From Dehalococcoidales bacterium (GTDB lineage: Bacteria > Chloroflexota > Dehalococcoidia > Dehalococcoidales > UBA2162): a stretch of 9,775 nucleotides of DNA. The DNA lies in NCBI GenBank assembly GCA_020343555.1, contig CP070800.1, positions 171,011 to 180,785 on the forward strand, in the 5' to 3' direction. The translations under genes were made by a program, and so were the position numbers. The notes under the pieces were generated by a model. It was not told the DNA's origin. It was given only the letters and a program-made list of their open reading frames with translations, and made no database searches. Below are positions 1 to 5,605 of the stretch, one piece after another (position 1 is the stretch's first letter; each line of letters begins with the position of its first letter).

Positions 1-567
1 GCTCACAAACTCTACGGACCCAAGGGTGTTGGCGCCTTATATATCAGGAGGGGTACCAGGATCCTTCCGCTGATACATGGCGGCGAACAGGAAAACAACC
101 GACGCGCCAGTACTGAGAATGTTGCCGGTGTAGTCGGATTCGGGAAAGCAGCCGAACTGGCGAAACTGGAATTGGAAGAAGAGTTCACCCGGATTACTTC
201 GATGCGTGACCGCCTGATAGATAACCTGGTAACGAAAGTAGATGAAATCCAGTTGAACGGTCACCCGACCCAGAGACTCCCCAACAACATAAACCTGACT
301 GTTGCCTATACCGAAGGAGAATCTATTGTCTTGAATCTCGACCTTAAAGGAATCTGCGCTTCGACGGGTTCGGCCTGTACCTCTTCCAGCCTGGAGCCAT
401 CACATGTCCTCGTTGCGATCGGCCTTCCTCAGGAAATCGCCTATAGTTCATTCAGGATTACGCTTGGAAAATGGAATACCGATGAGGATATTGACCGGGT
501 TATCCAGGTTCTGCCCGAAGTAATCGCCAGTCTCAGAGCTATGTCCCCCCTGTATAAGAAACGATAA
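1..567 (+). CDS. iscS: Cysteine desulfurase, NifS/IscS type (group I), C-terminal part only
   Basis: PLP enzyme that takes sulfur from L-cysteine as an enzyme persulfide for Fe-S cluster and thiolation pathways in the cytoplasm. The frame is open from base 1, so the N-terminal half lies outside the window; 188 codons remain. The fragment opens with AHKLYGPKG, the PLP-lysine motif (Lys is codon 3). The mobile-loop motif STGSACTSSSLEPSHVL carries the persulfide cysteine at 376-378 (codon 126). The 123-residue spacing between this Lys and Cys matches E. coli IscS (K206 to C328). The SGSACTS context and lack of an extra loop insertion point to group I (IscS/NifS), not SufS. It ends with TAA at 565-567. 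No iscU or thiI follows. No convincing terminator is visible after it. Whether it is housekeeping IscS or specialised NifS cannot be decided from this half. Confidence 0.95.
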   Translation, partial: AHKLYGPKGVGALYIRRGTRILPLIHGGEQENNRRASTENVAGVVGFGKAAELAKLELEEEFTRITSMRDRLIDNLVTKVDEIQLNGHPTQRLPNNINLTVAYTEGESIVLNLDLKGICASTGSACTSSSLEPSHVLVAIGLPQEIAYSSFRITLGKWNTDEDIDRVIQVLPEVIASLRAMSPLYKKR

Positions 568-671
568 CCACTCGTACTCTTGTCTCTCAAATTTCCAAAT
601 TAATTATGATTCTTAATATTACAGCCATTTATATGTCACACATGATATTATCTCAATACTATCAAAATTTC

Positions 672-725
672 TTCACCCTTTTTCCCGATTACGAGTTCAC
701 CCCCTTTCCCTGATAAGAAGGGAAG
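672..725. repeat. Imperfect direct repeat plus small hairpin upstream of the sigma factor gene
   Basis: TTCACCCTTTTTCCC (672-686) and TTCACCCCCTTTCCC (696-710) match at 13 of 15 positions with a 24-base period. The second copy runs into a hairpin: TTCCCT (706-711), a 7-base loop, then AGGGAA (719-724), with a possible extra T-G pair. The pyrimidine-rich TTCACCC next to a CCCT/AGGG stem resembles, in the opposite orientation, the palindrome with a GGGATGAGG tail at 2774-2823. It could be a decayed copy of the same kind of short interspersed repeat, or a regulatory site for the sigma operon. Confidence 0.4.
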
Positions 726-753
726 TGCAGAAATTATGTTTGATAGAAATACT

Positions 754-786
754 TTGTTCGGTTTTAGCGCTTTCATGCATTATAAT
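754..786 (+). promoter_or_regulatory. Candidate promoter for the sigma/anti-sigma operon
   Basis: A perfect -10 hexamer TATAAT lies at 781-786, which would start transcription near 793 and give a leader of about 25 bases before the TTG at 817. The best upstream element, TTGTTC at 754-759, is 21 bases away, longer than the ideal 17. No GGAAC-type ECF -35 box is evident, so autoregulation by the encoded sigma factor is not supported by the sequence. The -10 is convincing, the -35 is not. Confidence 0.4.
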
Positions 787-801
787 TTATAGCATGGCTG
801 A

Positions 802-807
802 AGGGAG
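802..807 (+). promoter_or_regulatory. Ribosome binding site deciding a TTG start for the sigma factor
   Basis: AGGGAG lies 9 bases before TTG at 817. The only nearby ATG (794) is in another frame and hits a stop at 827-829, so the TTG is the supported start. Confidence 0.6.
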
Positions 808-816
808 TGCAGGCAA

Positions 817-1353
817 TTGGACGAAGTGAGTGTGATATCTTCCATACGTTCTGGCCAGAACAATGCTTTTGCTGAAATTGTCGAGCACTACCAAGCACCT
901 ATCATCCGCTACCTTTACCGCCTGACGGGTAATTACGAAACGGCGTTAGACCTAACCCAAGAAACCTTTCTCAAGGCATACCACGGAATTCTCAAGACAA
1001 AATCAGAACTCGAGCTTAAACCGTGGTTGTTCCGGATAGCCACTAACAACGCTCGGCAGCACCATCGTAGAAGAAGGCTCCTGTCTTTTATCCGTTTTAA
1101 TGACATAGGTAAACCCGGAGCTCCGGAAATCAAAACTCATCATGACCATACAGATGAAGAAATAACTGTACAGGACACTCTGCGTAAAATACCGACCGAA
1201 CAGAGGGCTTGCTTGCTACTCCATTACGTGGATGGATTCAAGTACCGCGAAATCGCTGAAACCCTCGGTATATCGGAAGATGCCGTACGAATGCGTGTTG
1301 CCAGAGGAAAACAGCTCTTCAGACGTGTTTACAACGGAGGTGAATTGAGATGA
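817..1353 (+). CDS. RNA polymerase ECF-type sigma factor
   Basis: Sigma-70 family factor of the extracytoplasmic-function class, 178 residues, with only the sigma2 and sigma4 domains. Sigma2 spans about residues 18-90, with the core-binding and -10 recognition motif DLTQETFLKAY (45-55) and KPWLFRIATNNAR (69-80), typical of ECF factors. A short charged linker (about 95-118) follows. Sigma4 spans about 119-172 with a helix-turn-helix at YREIAETLGISEDAVRMR (143-160), which would read the -35 element. The start is TTG with a Shine-Dalgarno 9 bases upstream; the protein then begins MDEVSVISSI, a usual ECF N-terminus. It overlaps the next gene by ATGA (1350-1353), so the two are translationally coupled, as is usual for a sigma factor and its own anti-sigma. 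The ECF subgroup cannot be assigned by eye. Confidence 0.93.
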   Translation: MDEVSVISSIRSGQNNAFAEIVEHYQAPIIRYLYRLTGNYETALDLTQETFLKAYHGILKTKSELELKPWLFRIATNNARQHHRRRRLLSFIRFNDIGKPGAPEIKTHHDHTDEEITVQDTLRKIPTEQRACLLLHYVDGFKYREIAETLGISEDAVRMRVARGKQLFRRVYNGGELR

Positions 1354-2438
1354 ATTGTAACGACTTGAAAACACTACTGTCTGCTTATGAGGATAACGAA
1401 CTCGAAGCAGACCAGAGGATGTTGGTGGAAGAACACCTTTCTACTTGCCCCGAATGCCGAGTTGAATTGACAGAATATGGCAAAATCCGCAGCTTAATGA
1501 CATCCCTTCAAGCTATACCTACGAATACGAATATCAAAGAGACGATAATGTCGAATATAAATAGTCCAGAAAAACAGAAGCCCTGGTTACGTCCTATTCT
1601 GGTAGGTGTGCCTATATGTATCGCTTTGGTAGTCATTCTTTCTCTTGTTTTCTCTGGCGTCTCTAACGATGTATCAACGATCATCGCTAAGGCTTATGCT
1701 GTAACCGCCGAATTGGAATCATACCGCTACACCAAAGATGAATATATGCAACTCAAAGCTGAGGATAAACTCGCTCATGGTTACACTGTCTATATTGAGT
1801 ATTCGTATCCAGATAATTACTACATCCGGTCGGAAATTACCGAGGAAAATCCGCATTCCCACCGAAAACCAGGTATAAGAGAAATAATTCGTGTTGGAGA
1901 CCTAGTTTACAACCGGCCATACTCCTTTATTAAAGACACTTCCGAGTATTTCGAGCAGACCGATCCCACTGAAGATCAGACATTAGGCATCTTGTCAACC
2001 ATAAGTGATACGAATATTCTTAAAGATGAGATTATCGAAGGTACAGATTGTTACCACTATGAAGGTATAGTAGATAACGAAAAGTATATCGAATGGTCTC
2101 GTGACTGGATACGCCTGCAATATGAAAGACTTACTAGTGTCCTGCCGGGATCTGAACCTGACTACGATGAATACGAAAATCAATGGGAAGCGATTTTTCG
2201 TTCTACGGATAAGCAATTCGAGATATGGATTGGAAAATCCGATAATTTGATTCGCAGGTTGAAAATAATACACCAAGATAACCCGGAGAATGCCGCTCCT
2301 GGAAATATCAATGCTTATCTTAACGTATCCTACCTTAACTATTACGATATTAATGAACCGATTATAATAGAACAACCTCTGGACGAATCCGGCGAACTGT
2401 TGGAGGGATGGTCTGTATACACGTTAGAAGACGAGTAG
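1350..2438 (+). CDS. Membrane-anchored zinc-finger anti-sigma factor with large outer domain
   Basis: Partner of the preceding sigma factor: a cytoplasmic zinc-binding anti-sigma domain, one membrane span and a long extracytoplasmic domain, 362 residues. The ZAS/zf-HC2 motif H-x3-C-x2-C is present as H29, C33 and C36, with C3 a possible fourth ligand. A transmembrane helix lies at about 82-103. Residues 105-362 form a polar outer domain rich in Tyr, Glu and Asp. Its pattern (ESYRYTKDEY near 123, EIIRVGDLVYNR in the middle, EIWIGKSDNLIRRLKIIHQ later) recalls the LolA/LprG/RseB-type half-barrel fold; that is inference from motif style. Such a domain could sense an envelope signal and release the sigma factor, perhaps through regulated proteolysis. 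It has a single Cys in the outer part, so no obvious disulfide. Many anti-sigmas of this class are much shorter, so the outer domain is the distinctive feature. Confidence 0.88.
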   Translation: MNCNDLKTLLSAYEDNELEADQRMLVEEHLSTCPECRVELTEYGKIRSLMTSLQAIPTNTNIKETIMSNINSPEKQKPWLRPILVGVPICIALVVILSLVFSGVSNDVSTIIAKAYAVTAELESYRYTKDEYMQLKAEDKLAHGYTVYIEYSYPDNYYIRSEITEENPHSHRKPGIREIIRVGDLVYNRPYSFIKDTSEYFEQTDPTEDQTLGILSTISDTNILKDEIIEGTDCYHYEGIVDNEKYIEWSRDWIRLQYERLTSVLPGSEPDYDEYENQWEAIFRSTDKQFEIWIGKSDNLIRRLKIIHQDNPENAAPGNINAYLNVSYLNYYDINEPIIIEQPLDESGELLEGWSVYTLEDE

Positions 2439-2470
2439 GTGTATTAACGATTTTCTAATATTTTTGTAGG

Positions 2471-2508
2471 AAATAGGCCTGCCTTTACGGAAGGCTTATT
2501 TCTTATTT
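2471..2508 (+). terminator. Rho-independent terminator of the sigma/anti-sigma operon
   Basis: AAATAGGCCT (2471-2480) can pair with AGGCTTATTT (2492-2501), ten pairs with one G-U. A competing inner hairpin GCCTT (2481-2485) / AAGGC (2491-2495) with a 5-base loop is followed directly by the T-rich TTATTTCTTATTT. Either fold, 32 bases after the anti-sigma stop, fits a factor-independent terminator. Confidence 0.65.
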
Positions 2509-2773
2509 ACACGTCTGCTACATCAACCGTTTTTATTTTTCTAAGACAACCAAATCTTAATATACAATAAATTCTGCACTTCTCTCCTGAGGTAGAACAG
2601 AGGTTGACTCGAAAATAGCATTCTTTTCTTTACAAACTCAGTACTGTTTAATTTTTCCATTGCTGGTGAGTGGATTCCCTAAAAGCACCTCAACGCAGTT
2701 GCACGTATCTCTCACTACAAACAATCCATTTCTTTAGAATATAACCTTGTCAATGATTTATGGTATTTTCGAA
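2509..2773. other. Gene-free stretch
   Basis: This AT-rich stretch lies between the terminator and the palindrome. Stops occur in all frames, I see no ORF with a plausible ribosome site, and no tRNA-like or riboswitch-like fold is recognisable. An uncharacterised small RNA cannot be excluded. Confidence 0.5.
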
Positions 2774-2823
2774 AGTCCCTTCTCTTTTCTAAGGAGAAGG
2801 GACTGTTCGTAACAGGGATGAGG
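2774..2823 (+). repeat. REP-like palindrome with GGGATGAGG tail
   Basis: AGTCCCTTCTC (2774-2784) and GAGAAGGGACT (2794-2804) are perfect reverse complements. The 9-base spacer TTTTCTAAG can extend the stem by two or three pairs to a triloop. Ten bases after the stem comes GGGATGAGG (2815-2823), then an A-rich tract. There is no T-run on the correct side in either direction, so it is a poor Rho-independent terminator. A near-perfect purine/pyrimidine stem followed by a G-rich tail resembles the short interspersed palindromes (REP or MITE class) scattered through some bacterial genomes; that class assignment is inference. Confidence 0.55.
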
Positions 2824-2853
2824 TTAAAAAAGAAAAATTAAAAAATCACATTA

Positions 2854-2871
2854 GCCGTTTTGACTAACGGC
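2854..2871 (+). promoter_or_regulatory. Candidate operator centred on the ubiX -35 box
   Basis: GCCGTT (2854-2859) and AACGGC (2866-2871) are perfect reverse complements. The six bases between them are exactly TTGACT, the proposed -35 hexamer. A dimeric regulator bound to this 18-bp dyad would block sigma factor access. The symmetry is seen directly; the operator role is inferred. Confidence 0.5.
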
Positions 2872-2888
2872 ATAAAACGACTTATCAT
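2860..2888 (+). promoter_or_regulatory. sigma70-type promoter of ubiX
   Basis: TTGACT (2860-2865, 5 of 6 to consensus), a 17-base spacer and TATCAT (2883-2888, 5 of 6). Transcription would start near 2895, leaving a 5' leader of about 45 bases before the ATG at 2941. Confidence 0.7.
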
Positions 2889-2929
2889 AGCTGAGTGAAT
2901 ATGCGATGCTGTTGATGTGGAACTAATTC

Positions 2930-2935
2930 AGGAGG
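2930..2935 (+). promoter_or_regulatory. Ribosome binding site fixing the ubiX start at 2941
   Basis: A full AGGAGG lies 5 bases before ATG 2941 but only 2 before the in-frame ATG 2938. It lies downstream of the in-frame GTG 2917, which therefore lacks a ribosome site of its own. ATG 2941 is the best start. Confidence 0.75.
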
Positions 2936-2940
2936 AGATG

Positions 2941-3510
2941 ATGGACCTGATTGTTGGAGTTACCGGAGCCAGCGGGGCAATATACGGAATTCGTTTACTG
3001 GAAGTTTTATCTGAAAATCACGATACCCAGACACATCTCATAATCTCTGAAGCTGCAGAAATCACCATAAAACATGAGATTGACCGTTCTCCGGAAGATA
3101 TCCAAAAACTGGCTGATTATACATATGATATTAAAGATATATCCGCACCGATCTCAAGTGGTTCTTTCAAGACTGATGGGATGATAGTTGCTCCCTGCTC
3201 GGTAAAGACCATGTCCGCTATTTCAAATTCGTACAACGAAAATCTGATGGTCAGAGCAGCAGACGTTACTCTGAAAGAAAGACGCAAATTGGTCCTGGCA
3301 GTGAGAGAAAGTCCATTGCATCTCGGTCATTTGAGACACATGGAACGCCTGACCGAAATGGGAGTCGTGATCCTTCCACCTGTTCCAGCCTTTTATACAA
3401 AACCAAAGAACATCGCAGACATCGTGGATTACACGGTTGGCAAGATGCTGGATGTCTTCGATATTGAACACAACCTCTTTCAAAGGTGGTCGGGAAACAC
3501 TCCTGATTAG
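2941..3510 (+). CDS. ubiX: UbiX-family flavin prenyltransferase
   Basis: Cytoplasmic enzyme that joins a dimethylallyl group to FMN to make prenylated FMN, the cofactor of UbiD-type (de)carboxylases. With the ATG at 2941 it has 189 residues, the normal family size. The FMN-binding N-terminus GVTGASGAIYG (6-16) is intact, followed by SSGSF (72-76) and APCS (84-87). LKERR (111-115) and RESP (122-125) hold Lys112, Arg122 and Glu123, which fit Lys129, Arg139 and Glu140 of Pseudomonas UbiX by spacing. PPVPAFY (146-152) and a C-terminal Trp183 complete the pattern. LHLGHLR resembles the VdcB/BsdB subunits of phenolic-acid decarboxylases as well as UbiX. It stops directly against the stop of ubiD on the other strand, its obvious functional partner. 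All key residues are present, so it should be active. Confidence 0.95.
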   Translation: MDLIVGVTGASGAIYGIRLLEVLSENHDTQTHLIISEAAEITIKHEIDRSPEDIQKLADYTYDIKDISAPISSGSFKTDGMIVAPCSVKTMSAISNSYNENLMVRAADVTLKERRKLVLAVRESPLHLGHLRHMERLTEMGVVILPPVPAFYTKPKNIADIVDYTVGKMLDVFDIEHNLFQRWSGNTPD

Positions 3511-4935
3511 CTAAAAAAGCGACTGAAATTTCTCTATAATCGTTTTCTGGTATTCTTCGCTGAAGCAGGAGGTCACCGGACGCTGGTCGCGTAACTCATA
3601 GGGCCAGCAGGCATCGATGATCACCCTCTCACCGATCATTTGCGGCTCTCCGGTAACAGGTGCCTTTTTCCTGGAACCTGCTTTCGTCTGGATACCGCTG
3701 ATCACCTCGATGTTCTCGATATTCGCCCTGTTGGCGATAGTCATGAGAACATCCTTCTCGCTGGTGATATCGATGTCATCATCCACCACGATAACGAACA
3801 GACCGCCCACAGTATTCGCCCGACACGATGCGGCTGCCAGCCCAGCCTGCTTGGCATGTCCCGAATATCCCTGCTTGATCGAAATTACACAGAACACGGG
3901 CCACACCAGTCCCAATCCGAACCAGACACCAGTGACATCAGGAATTCCGGCATATTCCAGGACATTCCAGATTTCCGAAGCCATAAGCGGAATTGAGAAC
4001 GGGAAAGGAATATGCATCTTCAGAGGTGGAACTCCGAGCATTATGGGATCATTCCTAAACATTATAGATTTCACTTCCATGATAGGACTTGCGATCGAAG
4101 CATAGACTCGCCGCCATTCGCCGAACGGTCCGTCGACTCTCTTTTCCAGCCTGTCTGGAGGAGGAATTTCCCCTTCTATCACTATCTCTGCTGAAGCCGG
4201 AATGGGTAACCCGGTCATTTCACCCCGGGTAATCTCAACAGGTTCGCCTTTTATATAGCCGACAAAATCGTATTCACTTTCACCGGTTCCTGTTAACGGA
4301 CTCCCGGCTGCCATGAATAGTACAGGATCCATCCCACAAACAACCGCCAGAGGAAACCCTTCACCTCGACTGTGATATTTTTCCATCATTTTCGTACCGT
4401 GTTTACCGGGATTCAGTGATATACTCATCAGGTTTTTATCAAAGATCATGCACCGGTAGGTTCCCAGGTTTATCCAGCTGTCGTCGGGATCCCTGCTGAC
4501 GATGGCACAACCGGTGCCTATATATCGTCCACCATCAAGCTCATGCCATACAGGTGTAGGTAACTTATAAAGATCAATGTCATCCCCTGTCAGTATATTC
4601 TGTTTAATTGGTCCCGTTTCTACTTCAACAGGCGGGATAGGTGTTATTGATTTCAGTCTCTTCCTGAACGCGTTCACCATCTCCACGCTGGATGAAGATT
4701 CGTTTATTCCCAGGACAGAAGCGGTCCGCTTGTGACTAAGAAATGCATTACTCAATACCCTGTAACCTTCAGGATAACCCGGTATTTTATCGAACAAGAG
4801 AGCAAAGTTATCGCGTTCCGCCAGCAATTCGCTGATGCCACCTATTTCTTTATCCCAATGCGCGCCGTCGATACGTTTCAGTTCCCCCATTTTCTCCACT
4901 TCTTCCAGCCAGCCTCGCAAGTCATTGAAACTCAT
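3511..4935 (-). CDS. ubiD: UbiD-family prenylated-FMN-dependent (de)carboxylase
   Basis: Enzyme of the UbiD superfamily, which reversibly decarboxylates unsaturated or aromatic acids with prFMN; 474 residues, full length. By spacing against fungal Fdc1, NLGTYR gives Asn156 and Arg161 (Fdc1 N168, R173), followed by His179 (H191) and Glu221 (E233) as probable metal and prFMN ligands. The motif EGPFGE of Fdc1 (E277, E282) reads DGPFGE here, so Asp268 replaces the first acid and Glu273 is kept. PASAEIVIEGEI (246-257) and the C-terminal VDDDIDI (384-390) are further family signatures. The start ATG (4933-4935) has GGGAGG about 6 bases upstream. The substrate cannot be read from the sequence: candidates are 4-hydroxybenzoate-type phenolic acids, a quinone precursor or another aromatic acid. 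It converges on ubiX and diverges from marR. Confidence 0.93.
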   Translation of the reverse strand: MSFNDLRGWLEEVEKMGELKRIDGAHWDKEIGGISELLAERDNFALLFDKIPGYPEGYRVLSNAFLSHKRTASVLGINESSSSVEMVNAFRKRLKSITPIPPVEVETGPIKQNILTGDDIDLYKLPTPVWHELDGGRYIGTGCAIVSRDPDDSWINLGTYRCMIFDKNLMSISLNPGKHGTKMMEKYHSRGEGFPLAVVCGMDPVLFMAAGSPLTGTGESEYDFVGYIKGEPVEITRGEMTGLPIPASAEIVIEGEIPPPDRLEKRVDGPFGEWRRVYASIASPIMEVKSIMFRNDPIMLGVPPLKMHIPFPFSIPLMASEIWNVLEYAGIPDVTGVWFGLGLVWPVFCVISIKQGYSGHAKQAGLAAASCRANTVGGLFVIVVDDDIDITSEKDVLMTIANRANIENIEVISGIQTKAGSRKKAPVTGEPQMIGERVIIDACWPYELRDQRPVTSCFSEEYQKTIIEKFQSLF

Positions 4936-4973
4936 ACCGAACCTCCCTCAAATATGCTTAAAAACGATATTTG

Positions 4974-5001
4974 TGTATAAATTAACTTTACGATATCACA
5001 A
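4974..5001 (-). promoter_or_regulatory. Candidate ubiD promoter
   Basis: On the minus strand TTGTGA (5001-4996) is followed after 16 bases by TATACA (4979-4974), each 4 of 6 to consensus. The short direct repeat ACGATAT lies on either side of the -10 (4964-4970 and 4990-4996) and could be a regulator contact. Weak but well placed, about 40 bases before the ubiD start. Confidence 0.35.
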
Positions 5002-5049
5002 GAATGTGTGTTTTTTCCATAGCCACTTAACTGCACCCTTCAATAAATA

Positions 5050-5079
5050 TTGACATCTCACAGCTACCCGTAATATACT
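5050..5079 (+). promoter_or_regulatory. sigma70-type promoter of the marR-exporter operon
   Basis: A perfect TTGACA at 5050-5055 is followed by an 18-base spacer and TATACT at 5074-5079 (5 of 6); TAATAT at 5071-5076 with a 15-base spacer is an alternative. Transcription would start near 5086, about 50 bases before the marR ATG. Confidence 0.7.
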
Positions 5080-5080
5080 T

Positions 5081-5091
5081 AGGTTATACCT
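5081..5091 (+). promoter_or_regulatory. Candidate MarR operator over the start site
   Basis: AGGT-TAT-ACCT is an inverted repeat lying directly after the -10 box and over the expected transcription start. MarR regulators commonly repress their own operon from such a site. The half-sites are short, and the outer bases are only partly symmetric. Confidence 0.4.
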
Positions 5092-5121
5092 TACTATTTA
5101 TATTATACTAATTATTTTGAC

Positions 5122-5126
5122 GGAGG
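5122..5126 (+). promoter_or_regulatory. Ribosome binding site that rules out the upstream TTG start of marR
   Basis: GGAGG lies 11 bases before ATG 5138. It falls inside any protein started at TTG 5117, which has no ribosome site of its own, so 5138 is preferred. Confidence 0.6.
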
Positions 5127-5137
5127 CAATTATCATT

Positions 5138-5602
5138 ATGTCCCGAACAAAAAATGACATAGTAAAAGAGATACTGGACCTCTCGGAAAAAATATTCGCC
5201 ACTATTCCGGTTACCATCCCACCCGAGTGGTTTTCATCCGATGCTACCATAGCCCAACTAAGAATACTCCTTCTCCTGCATATGCAGGGCTCAGCCAGGA
5301 TGAGTTCAATAGCGTCGGAACTTGGTATAGCGCTGCCAACGGCGACAGGTATCGTAGATAACCTGGTCAAAAAAGAGCTTGTTACACGTGATACAGATCC
5401 AAATGACAGGAGAGCGGTGATCTGTACGTTATCGCCTGCCGGACAACTATTCATTAATAAAATATGGATGTCGGGGCAAAGTCAGATGGAACGGTTACTT
5501 GACGGTCTGACGATAGACCAGCTCGAAAAAGCTGCCGAAGTGGCAGATATCCTGTATCACAATGCGTCCAGACAGGCTTCCGAGAATAAACAAGGATTAT
5601 AA
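5138..5602 (+). CDS. MarR-family transcriptional regulator
   Basis: Winged-helix dimeric DNA-binding protein, 154 residues from ATG 5138. The N-terminal helix region (1-30) would dimerise. Residues 36-102 form the winged helix: ATIAQLRILLLLHMQG, then MSSIASELGIALPTATGIVD (55-74) as helix-turn-helix and NLVKKELVTRDTDPNDRRAV as recognition-helix end and wing, with the family signature DPNDRR at 87-92. The C-terminal helices (105-145) complete the dimer. It has a strong promoter and an overlapping palindrome that suggest self-repression. It lies 3 bases before an RND exporter gene that it probably controls, and back to back with ubiD. MarR proteins often bind phenolic or other aromatic acids and then leave DNA; the ligand here is unknown. 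Confidence 0.92.
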   Translation: MSRTKNDIVKEILDLSEKIFATIPVTIPPEWFSSDATIAQLRILLLLHMQGSARMSSIASELGIALPTATGIVDNLVKKELVTRDTDPNDRRAVICTLSPAGQLFINKIWMSGQSQMERLLDGLTIDQLEKAAEVADILYHNASRQASENKQGL

Positions 5603-5605
5603 GAA

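Noticed and set aside
599..620. ATTAA/TTAAT hairpin after the cysteine desulfurase as its terminator.
   Set aside because: The stem is all A-T, five pairs long and lacks a following T-run.
794..829. 12-codon ORF starting at ATG 794 that overlaps the sigma factor start, as a possible leader peptide.
   Set aside because: It has no ribosome site of its own, because AGGGAG lies inside it, and its residues show no attenuator-like pattern. It is better explained by chance upstream of the TTG start.
2917..2940. GTG 2917 as an N-terminally longer ubiX start.
   Set aside because: The AGGAGG lies downstream of it, the extra eight residues are not part of the UbiX family pattern, and ATG 2941 has ideal spacing.
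3617..4105. 162-codon plus-strand ORF inside ubiD, plus other plus-strand ORFs at 3640-3996 and 4732-4980.
   Set aside because: They lie wholly within a well-supported ubiD gene, have no recognisable domains or ribosome sites, and are the usual antisense shadows of a codon-biased gene.
4996..5018. CACA-AGAA-TGTG followed by a T-run as a plus-strand terminator.
   Set aside because: The stem is only four pairs and there is no plus-strand gene just upstream to terminate; ubiX already ends at 3510 against ubiD.
5117..5137. TTG 5117 as the marR start.
   Set aside because: The GGAGG ribosome site lies inside the extension and ATG 5138 follows it at a workable distance.
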